A stretch of DNA of 8,899 nucleotides from an uncultured Christensenella sp. (lineage in GTDB: Bacteria; Bacillota; Clostridia; Christensenellales; Borkfalkiaceae): positions 1-8,899 of the forward strand of contig CAJMEI010000036.1 of assembly GCA_905212395.1 (NCBI GenBank). Direction: 5' to 3'. Each line of letters opens with the position of its first letter. Positions within the stretch are counted from its first letter, which is position 1. This document shows, piece after piece, positions 1 through 5,247 of this stretch. The notes under the pieces are model-generated. The model ran no database searches. It was given only the letters and a program-made list of their open reading frames with translations, and was not told where the DNA came from. Made by a program: the position numbers and the translations under genes.

Positions 1-73
1 GCATTTTGCTTTCGTGGATAAAAAAATCGAATTTAATAGCGTTGCAAGAGAATTTTTGTTAGGAGAAATGTAA
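1..73 (+). CDS. 3' end of an unidentified gene (partial)
   Basis: The frame beginning at base 2 is open from the window edge to a TAA at 71-73 and gives a 23-residue tail ending in AREFLLGEM. The stop codon shares its last base with the ATG of the next gene (TAATG). An AGGAG Shine-Dalgarno site for that gene lies inside this frame at 61-65. This arrangement suggests that the two genes are co-transcribed and translationally coupled. The tail is too short and has no motif I recognise, so no function is proposed. A gene in cell-wall precursor synthesis would suit the neighbours, but that is only context. Confidence 0.6.
   Translation, partial: HFAFVDKKIEFNSVAREFLLGEM
61..65 (+). promoter_or_regulatory. 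Ribosome binding site of the MurF-like gene
   Basis: AGGAG lies seven bases before the ATG at 73 and inside the end of the upstream gene. It supports the ATG at 73 over the in-frame ATG at 79. Confidence 0.75.
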
Positions 74-1731
74 TGTTGATGAGAGATTTTACAACGGTAA
101 AACAAATTTTTAACGGACAAAGCGTAGTAGCGTATTTAATATTAACGGTTTTTGCGGTAGTTACAACGCTTCTTCTTTCATACAAATTTTTACAATGTAT
201 TCAACAAAAAAACTATTGCGCAAGCGATTATTTTAAATGGATAAACAAAAAAAACAACGTTTTCGTAATGAGAATTATAATGTTATCGTTACTGTCTTGT
301 TTTGCGTTTTGCTTGTTCAACGTTGTTTTCGCTTTTGTTAAAAACGATTATTTTACTCTTTTAGGTTTTGTATTTTACTTGTTTTTTATATTTTTATCGC
401 TTTTGGGCGAGAGAAAAATGGAAAATAAAGTTCCGCTTAAATACACAAACAGAGTTAAAAGATTAATCGCTACGTACTGCATTGTGTCGTTTATAACTTT
501 TTTTGGTTTTTTAATTTTAGAAAACTTGATTTTTTATTATTTTTCGGACTTTTTCAAGCTAGAAAGATTTGCAATCGTTACTATTTTTCCGTCCTTAATG
601 CCGTTTTTGATATTTGTTTCGGACGCGATAAATAAACCTATCGAAAAAAGTATAAACAAAAAATTCGTTAAAAAAGCAACGGAGTTTTTAGATAACTCGA
701 ACCTTATAAAAATAGGAATTACAGGAAGCTACGGTAAAACGAGCGTTAAAAATTATTTAAGGGATATTTTATCGGTTAAATATAGGGTAGTGGCAACTCC
801 GTCTTCTTACAATACTCCTATGGGAATATGTAAGTCTGTGGACCTAATTAAAGAAGATACTCAAGTTTTTATCGCGGAAATGGGAGCAAGACAAAAAGGC
901 GATATAAAAGAGCTTTGCAAAATAGTAAAACCGCAAATAGGGGTTTTAACGGGAATTGCTCCCGTACATTTGCTTACGTTCGGTAATTTAGAAAACGTAA
1001 TAAAAACTAAAAACGAAATAATGGAATGTCCGTCTATCGAAACGGGAGTGTTTACCGCCGATAACGAAAACGTTTTAAAACTTTACGAAAATTTTAAAAA
1101 GGAAAAATACCTTGCGGGCGAACATGAAAAAGCTTTGGTAAAAGTAAGCAACGTAAAAGCCGACAAAAACGGAAGTTCTTTCGCTTTGACTATAGACGGT
1201 AAAACGGTGGCTTGTCAAACCGAAATTTTAGGGAGGCACAATATTTCAAACGTAGCGTTGGCGTGCGCGGTTGCGTATAAGCTGGGGCTTACTTTGCAAG
1301 AAATTTCAAAAGGAATTAAGAATCTAAAAAGCGTTGAGCATAGACTTAATTTGATTAACGAAAACGGAGTTATAATAATAGACGACGGATACAATTCTAA
1401 CGTAGAAGGCACTAAAAGCGCGTTGGAAACGCTCAGTTATTTTAGCGGAAGAAAAATAATAATAACTCCCGGAATGACGGAGCTAGGCTTAGAGCAAAAC
1501 AAACTTAATTACGATTTCGGCGTAAGAATGGCAAAAGTTGCAGATTACGTTATACTTGTAGAAGGCGGTAGCTGTAACGCCATAAGGGAAGGGCTTGTTT
1601 TCGGCGGTGGATTTAACGCGGAAAAAGTAAAAATAGTGGCTAGCTTGCAAAAAGCCAAACAAAAGCTTGCGGAAATAGTAAAAGAAGGGGACGTTATTTT
1701 ATTTGAAAACGATTTAACCGACCGCTTTTAA
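73..1731 (+). CDS. MurF-type Mur ligase with N-terminal membrane domain
   Basis: This is a Mur ligase family protein of 552 residues, closest in motifs to MurF, which joins D-Ala-D-Ala to UDP-MurNAc-tripeptide using ATP. The ATP-binding P-loop is GITGSYGKTS (residues 215-224, K222). It is followed by AEMGARQKGDI (E269), a MurF-like VHLLTFG segment (H299), the KTKNEI block (K313), GRHNISN (H389-N390), EHRL (R424) and DDGYNSN (437-443). Residues 1-205 hold about five hydrophobic helices (roughly 18-40, 67-88, 93-112, 130-155 and 165-185) where canonical MurF has a soluble UDP-MurNAc-peptide binding domain. The C-terminus reads LFENDLTDRF instead of the usual KGSR-like motif. The ATG at 73 has AGGAG seven bases upstream and overlaps the preceding stop. 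Membrane tethering and a lipid-linked or otherwise altered substrate are inference. Family assignment is strong, but whether this is the housekeeping MurF is unknown. Confidence 0.85.
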   Translation: MLMRDFTTVKQIFNGQSVVAYLILTVFAVVTTLLLSYKFLQCIQQKNYCASDYFKWINKKNNVFVMRIIMLSLLSCFAFCLFNVVFAFVKNDYFTLLGFVFYLFFIFLSLLGERKMENKVPLKYTNRVKRLIATYCIVSFITFFGFLILENLIFYYFSDFFKLERFAIVTIFPSLMPFLIFVSDAINKPIEKSINKKFVKKATEFLDNSNLIKIGITGSYGKTSVKNYLRDILSVKYRVVATPSSYNTPMGICKSVDLIKEDTQVFIAEMGARQKGDIKELCKIVKPQIGVLTGIAPVHLLTFGNLENVIKTKNEIMECPSIETGVFTADNENVLKLYENFKKEKYLAGEHEKALVKVSNVKADKNGSSFALTIDGKTVACQTEILGRHNISNVALACAVAYKLGLTLQEISKGIKNLKSVEHRLNLINENGVIIIDDGYNSNVEGTKSALETLSYFSGRKIIITPGMTELGLEQNKLNYDFGVRMAKVADYVILVEGGSCNAIREGLVFGGGFNAEKVKIVASLQKAKQKLAEIVKEGDVILFENDLTDRF

Positions 1732-1776
1732 TGCTTAATACTATATTAGATTTTTATTGTTTTAATACCGATATTT

Positions 1777-1805
1777 ACCGAAGACGAAAAGTCTTCGGTT
1801 TTTTT
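1777..1805 (+). terminator. Intrinsic terminator between the MurF-like gene and ddl
   Basis: A perfect 9-bp stem (ACCGAAGAC 1777-1785 with GTCTTCGGT 1791-1799) has a five-base GAAAA loop and runs into seven T residues (1799-1805). It ends only three bases before the ddl Shine-Dalgarno site. It should end or reduce transcription coming from the MurF-like gene, so ddl would depend on read-through or on a promoter I could not pick out in this AT-rich gap. Confidence 0.85.
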
Positions 1806-1807
1806 AT

Positions 1808-1813
1808 AAGGAG
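1808..1813 (+). promoter_or_regulatory. Ribosome binding site that sets the ddl start
   Basis: AAGGAG lies seven bases before the ATG at 1821. The longer in-frame start at 1731 would translate through the terminator hairpin and add 30 residues that have no counterpart before the conserved LFG-S-EHDIS motif. The start at 1821 is therefore preferred. Confidence 0.85.
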
Positions 1814-1820
1814 AATATAT

Positions 1821-2918
1821 ATGTTAAACGTAATGGTTTTGTTTGGCTCTAAAAGTGTGGAACACGATATTTCGATAATTACGGGAGTTCTTTCCGTAAA
1901 TACTTTGGACGGAATTTTTAACGTAATCCCCGTCTATATATCCAAAAACGGCGAGTGGCTTACCGATAAAAAGTTTAAAAGTTTATATTTTTTTAAAAAA
2001 GGAGATTATTCGAAATGTAAAAAAGTTACGTTTTTATGCGGGAGCAATTTAATGTACGAAGTAAAAAGGGGAAAGTTAAAAAATCCGATAAAAATAGATT
2101 GCGCCCTAAATTGTACGCACGGAGTAAACGGGGAAGACGGTATGATTTCTTCTTTGTGTCAAAGTTATAACGTTCCGCTCGCATCGCCCGACGCGTTTTG
2201 TTCTTCTTTTGCAATGGATAAAGAAAGAACGAAAATAGTGTTAAAAGGACTTGGAATAAAATCTTTGCCTTACGTTTCTTTAACTAAAAGAGAGTTTTTG
2301 GATAAAGTAGATTTAAATCAAAAAATAAAGCCGTTAAATTTTCCCGTAATAGTAAAACCCGCGTCTTTGGGGTCTAGCATAGGTATAACACTAGCTAAAA
2401 CGGCGGAAGAAATATCAGAAGCTTTAAAAAAGGCGTTTAAGTACGACGATAAAGTAATTATAGAAAAGGCTTTATCTTCTTTTACGGAAATAAACTGCGC
2501 TTGCTACTTCGATGGACAAAAAACTATGGTTTCCGAATGTGAAAAATGCGAAAACAACAGTAAGATGCTATCTTTTTCGGATAAATACGAAAGGAGTATT
2601 CCTAGAGAATTCCCCGCTAAAATAGATAAAACTTTATCAGATAAAGTTAAAAAAATTTCTCAAAAAATATACGAAGCATGTCGGTTTAGGGGAATAATTA
2701 GGATAGATTATTTAATAGATAAAGAACAAGTTTACGTAAACGAAATAAATACCGTTCCGGGGTCGCTTGCATACTATTTGTTTTGCGATACGTTTTCGGA
2801 TTTTTCGCTATTGCTTGAAAAGACTTGTCAAAACGCTATAAACGAGCAAAAGGAAAATTTAAGAGATTATAATTACATATCAAACGTGCTTAACGGTAGT
2901 TTTAACAATAAAAAGTAA
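1821..2918 (+). CDS. ddl: D-alanine--D-alanine ligase
   Basis: This ATP-grasp enzyme of 365 residues condenses two D-alanines to the dipeptide used by MurF, in the cytoplasm. The N-terminal VLFGSKSVEHDIS (E14, H15) is the family signature. HGVNGEDG (100-107) and the following AMDKERTK form the second block. KPASLGSSIG (179-188) is the ATP-grasp phosphate-binding segment. D296 and the EINTVPGS motif (E308, N310) supply the metal ligands. K255-Y256 fits the Lys-Tyr pair of D-Ala-D-Ala ligases; VanA-type D-Ala-D-lactate ligases carry His at that Tyr. The start follows the Shine-Dalgarno site at 1808-1813. An intrinsic terminator lies on each side of the gene, so it may be a single-gene unit. The EINTVPGSLAYYLF ending and the weakly conserved central part mark a divergent subfamily. 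The specificity call is moderate. Confidence 0.9.
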   Translation: MLNVMVLFGSKSVEHDISIITGVLSVNTLDGIFNVIPVYISKNGEWLTDKKFKSLYFFKKGDYSKCKKVTFLCGSNLMYEVKRGKLKNPIKIDCALNCTHGVNGEDGMISSLCQSYNVPLASPDAFCSSFAMDKERTKIVLKGLGIKSLPYVSLTKREFLDKVDLNQKIKPLNFPVIVKPASLGSSIGITLAKTAEEISEALKKAFKYDDKVIIEKALSSFTEINCACYFDGQKTMVSECEKCENNSKMLSFSDKYERSIPREFPAKIDKTLSDKVKKISQKIYEACRFRGIIRIDYLIDKEQVYVNEINTVPGSLAYYLFCDTFSDFSLLLEKTCQNAINEQKENLRDYNYISNVLNGSFNNKK

Positions 2919-2955
2919 AATTTTCGCGATAAAAGGAAAATTTAAATAAAAATTT

Positions 2956-2994
2956 GTTCGTAAAACTAAAAGTAAAGTTTAACGAACGTTTTTT
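2956..2994 (+). terminator. Terminator downstream of ddl
   Basis: Arms 2956-2967 and 2976-2987 pair over 12 positions with one A-A mismatch around an eight-base loop. A six-T run follows (2989-2994). It separates ddl from the RNase P RNA gene. Confidence 0.75.
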
Positions 2995-3006
2995 AAAAAG
3001 TATAAG

Positions 3007-3043
3007 CAAGTTTTATTTGAAAAATGCTTTTGAATAAAACTTG
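3007..3043. repeat. Inverted repeat overlapping the rnpB -35 box
   Basis: CAAGTTTTATT (3007-3017) and AATAAAACTTG (3033-3043) are perfect 11-bp inverted copies. The pairing can be extended inward by two wobble and three A-T pairs, leaving a loop at 3023-3027. The right arm covers the first three bases of the predicted -35 box TTGACT. No good T run follows on the + strand, so it does not look like a normal terminator. An operator or an accessory hairpin are the options. Confidence 0.5.
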
Positions 3044-3068
3044 ACTTTTATTTATTAAATGTTATAAT
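3041..3068 (+). promoter_or_regulatory. Sigma-A type promoter of rnpB
   Basis: TTGACT (3041-3046) and a perfect TATAAT (3063-3068) are separated by 16 bases. The expected start point, about 3075-3076, coincides with the 5' strand of the RNase P RNA P1 helix. Confidence 0.85.
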
Positions 3069-3075
3069 AATATTT

Positions 3076-3420
3076 GAGTTAGCTGTACGGTTGCGGGGAA
3101 ACTTTTAAGTTTCCGTGAGGAAAGTCCGAGCTTCATAAAGCAGGGTGCCGGATAACGTCCGGTAACGGTAACGTTCAGGAAAGTGCAACAGAAAATAACC
3201 GCTCGAAAGAGTAAGGGTGAAAAGGCGAGGTAAAAGCTCACCGGCATTACGGTAACGTATATGCGTCAGTGTAAACCCCACCTGAAGCAAGATAGGAACG
3301 GTCGATACGGGGTCGCTTGCCCCGACTTGTTCGCAAAACGTCGCTTGAATTCGTCGGTAACGGCGAATCTAGATAGATAACCGTATTAAATGACAGAACT
3401 CGGCTTATAGGCTATCTCTC
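3076..3420 (+). ncRNA. rnpB: RNase P RNA, class A
   Basis: This is the catalytic RNA that removes 5' leaders from precursor tRNAs. Conserved elements occur in order: GAGGAAAGTCCGAGCTTC (P4 5' strand, about 3116-3133), AGTGCAACAGAAA, GTAAGGGTGAAAAGG, GTAAACCCCACCTGAAGCAAG, and ACAGAACTCGGCTTAT (P4 3' strand, about 3393-3408). P1 forms between GAGTTAGC (3076-3083) and GCTATCTC (3411-3418), with one U-U mismatch, which fixes both ends to within a few bases. The length is about 345 nt. The order of blocks from P8 to P18 follows the E. coli class A pattern, not the Bacillus class B pattern. P12 seems reduced to a CTC/GAG stem with a GAAA loop. P14 has a GTAA loop. GGT at about 3300-3302 is a candidate for the L15 site that binds the tRNA CCA end, but its placement is uncertain. 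Confidence 0.95.
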
Positions 3421-3457
3421 GGTAAAAGGGGTTTTCCCCTTTTTCCGATTATTTTTT
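3420..3457 (+). terminator. Terminator of rnpB
   Basis: AAAAGGGG (3424-3431) and CCCCTTTT (3436-3443) pair around a TTTT loop. They are extended by CGG/CCG (3420-3422 with 3445-3447) after a T-T mismatch. Six T residues at 3452-3457 follow the stem. Confidence 0.8.
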
Positions 3458-3570
3458 ATTAAATTTTGATGATTTTTTAATCGAAAGCTTAAAGATATAA
3501 AATCAGCTAAAATTTAAAGTGGAGTTAAAAAAATTTTAGTTTTTACAAAGAGGTTTTTAAAGGACGAGCT

Positions 3571-4167
3571 ATGGCGGAACAATTTATAAAGCCTACGGGC
3601 GATAAAAAAAAGTTGCTTTTACATTCTTGTTGCGCGCCTTGTTCTACCGCTTGTATAGAAGCTTTGATAAATTATTTTTCGGTTACGGTGTTTTACTATA
3701 ATCCCAACATAACTGAGTTTAACGAATACGAAAAACGCAAAAACGAACAAATAAGGTTAATAAAAGAGCATTTTCCCACCGTTCAATTTATAGAGGGAAA
3801 TTATAATCCGCAAGAATTTTTTTCGGTTGCAAAAAACTTGGAAAAAGAAAGAGAAGGCGGTAAAAGGTGTGAAAAGTGCATAGAGTTAAGGCTTAAAAAA
3901 ACGCTTGAAACAGCCCAAGAGTTAGGGTTTGACGTTTTTTGCTCTACTTTATCGGTAAGTCCGCATAAAAACGCGAAATTTATAAATGAAACGGGTAAGA
4001 CGCTTGCGAAAAATTCTAAAGTTGAATATTTGGAAACGGATTTTAAAAAGAACGGCGGATTTTTACGTTCGGTAGAACTTTCTAAAAACTACGGTTTATA
4101 TAGGCAAAATTTTTGCGGATGTATATATTCCGAATTATACGGAAAAAATAATCAGGAACAGGGGTAA
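3571..4167 (+). CDS. queH: Epoxyqueuosine reductase QueH
   Basis: QueH (formerly DUF208) reduces epoxyqueuosine to queuosine in the wobble position of GUN-anticodon tRNAs. It is an iron-sulfur enzyme unrelated to QueG. The 198-residue protein shows the family blocks in order: LLLHSCCAPCS (C20, C21, C24), YYNPNI, GGKRCEKCIELRL (C100, C103), STLSVSPHKN after C124, DFKKNGGFLRSVELSK, and LYRQNFCGCIYS (C182, C184). The paired and spaced cysteines are the expected metal-cluster ligands. C28 is an additional cysteine of unknown relevance. The ATG at 3571 has AAAGGA at 3559-3564, six bases upstream. The gap of about 110 bases after the rnpB terminator contains no gene, no clear promoter and no convincing preQ1 riboswitch. 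The gene is followed after one base by a lipoprotein gene, so the two are probably co-transcribed. Confidence 0.93.
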   Translation: MAEQFIKPTGDKKKLLLHSCCAPCSTACIEALINYFSVTVFYYNPNITEFNEYEKRKNEQIRLIKEHFPTVQFIEGNYNPQEFFSVAKNLEKEREGGKRCEKCIELRLKKTLETAQELGFDVFCSTLSVSPHKNAKFINETGKTLAKNSKVEYLETDFKKNGGFLRSVELSKNYGLYRQNFCGCIYSELYGKNNQEQG

Positions 4168-4168
4168 A

Positions 4169-5131
4169 ATGAAAAAAATCGCTAAATTTATAGCTTTATT
4201 ATCTTTTTTGATAATCGCATTTTCGTTATTCGGCGGTTGTAAAATTTCTACAACCAAGCGTAATTACGGTAACGTGGTTATTTCTTACGATTTACAAGAA
4301 GCTGAAAATTATTTAAGATACAAACTTTTAGACGAAAACGGGAACGAAGTTAAAAAACCGGAATACGGTAAAAACGTAGTTTTATCTTTATCGCCCGCTA
4401 ATCAAAATAATTTAATCAGCTACTATCCTTACGCTTTAACGGTAAACGAACAAAATTGCGATTTTACTTGTGAAAACGGAAACTATCTTGCGACTATTGA
4501 GGTTTTGACTAAACAAATAGAAATACTTGTAAAAGTAGGCTGTAACAAGTTTAATTTTTTAACCGAAGAGCACTCTACTTTATTCGACGTATATTATCAA
4601 GACGAAATCGGCAATAAATTGCAAGGCGTATCCTTAGGACAAACGGTTTATTTAACGATAGAAAAAAATGCAAAAACGCTTGAAAATAAAAACGAATGCG
4701 TAGTAGGATACGTAGAATTTAACGATTCGATTTTATATTCGGACTTAAAAAGCAAAAACGTTTTTAAAAAACAAATAACTTTTACAGGGATTCAAAACGA
4801 ATTTACCGTTGCCACCTTCGAAAATTCTTACGAATTTAACCCCGTTAGAACAAAAGATTATTTCGAAGTAACTATGCAAGATAAAGACGGAAACGAAATA
4901 GGTTACGCTCCCGTCGGAGAAGAAATAACGATTACGATAAAAAGAAATGCCATATCTTCCGGTCTTGAAAGCTTTTATATTTCTAGTATAAAATTATACG
5001 GCGTGGTTTTACACGAAACTAACGAAAATAATTATCCTACTTCCGTAAGCGTTAAATTTGTTTCGGAAGGAAACGGACTTGATTTTGTCTTCGGTATTGA
5101 CGTAGACGAAAGAGTAATCAGGGACGATTAA
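4169..5131 (+). CDS. Predicted lipoprotein with three ~90-residue repeats, function unknown
   Basis: I do not recognise this 320-residue protein. It begins with a lipoprotein signal: a basic MKKIAKF start, a hydrophobic stretch (8-20) and a lipobox-like LFGGC with C24 as the probable lipidated residue. Thus it is likely anchored outside the cytoplasmic membrane. The rest is beta-rich and contains three copies of a motif of the form D-x-x-GNE/K ... G-x-x-V/I-x-L/I-x-I. They start near D55 (DENGNEVKKPEYGKNVVLSL), D145 (DEIGNKLQGVSLGQTVYLTI) and D238 (DKDGNEIGYAPVGEEITITI), a spacing of 90 and 93 residues. This suggests tandem Ig-like or similar beta-sandwich domains. No catalytic motif was seen. 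The start is one base after the queH stop, with AGGGG at 4160-4164 four bases upstream. The link with queH is positional only. Confidence 0.8.
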   Translation: MKKIAKFIALLSFLIIAFSLFGGCKISTTKRNYGNVVISYDLQEAENYLRYKLLDENGNEVKKPEYGKNVVLSLSPANQNNLISYYPYALTVNEQNCDFTCENGNYLATIEVLTKQIEILVKVGCNKFNFLTEEHSTLFDVYYQDEIGNKLQGVSLGQTVYLTIEKNAKTLENKNECVVGYVEFNDSILYSDLKSKNVFKKQITFTGIQNEFTVATFENSYEFNPVRTKDYFEVTMQDKDGNEIGYAPVGEEITITIKRNAISSGLESFYISSIKLYGVVLHETNENNYPTSVSVKFVSEGNGLDFVFGIDVDERVIRDD

Positions 5132-5151
5132 AATTTTTTTAAAAATATTTG

Positions 5152-5183
5152 AACCCGAAAGGAATTTCCTTTCGGGTTTACTT
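5152..5183. terminator. Bidirectional terminator between convergent genes
   Basis: AACCCGAAAGGA (5152-5163) and TCCTTTCGGGTT (5167-5178) form a perfect 12-bp stem with a three-base loop. On the + strand it is followed by TT-A-C-TTTTT. On the - strand it is followed by a T-rich stretch complementary to about 5131-5150. It can serve both the lipoprotein gene and the yfhO-like gene, whose stop codon is at 5248. Confidence 0.85.
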
Positions 5184-5247
5184 TTTAAGTTTATTCAAAA
5201 AGTGATAATAAGCAAAAACTATTTATTTTCGTTAAAATCTAAAAAAG

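Noticed and set aside
1215..1412. - strand reading frame of 65 codons
   Set aside because: It is a shadow of the MurF-like coding sequence, whose conserved motifs are on the + strand.
1731..1820. N-terminal extension of ddl starting at 1731
   Set aside because: It crosses an intrinsic terminator, lacks family similarity, and a strong AAGGAG precedes the ATG at 1821.
2026..2214. - strand reading frame of 62 codons
   Set aside because: It is a shadow of the ddl coding sequence with no features of its own.
1821..2918. VanA-type D-Ala-D-lactate ligase (glycopeptide resistance)
   Set aside because: The Lys-Tyr pair fits a D-Ala-D-Ala ligase, and no VanH- or VanX-like gene is present in the window.
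2918..2943. 8-bp inverted repeat AAATTTTC/GAAAATTT just after ddl
   Set aside because: It is short, nearly all A-T and has no T run. The better terminator is at 2956-2994.
3062..3290. Two overlapping - strand reading frames of 61 codons
   Set aside because: They lie antisense to the conserved RNase P RNA and encode no recognisable protein.
3461..3570. preQ1 riboswitch ahead of queH
   Set aside because: The leader lacks the conserved preQ1 aptamer pattern. A 9-bp AT-only inverted repeat (3507-3515 / 3531-3539) with a 15-base loop is too weak to call.
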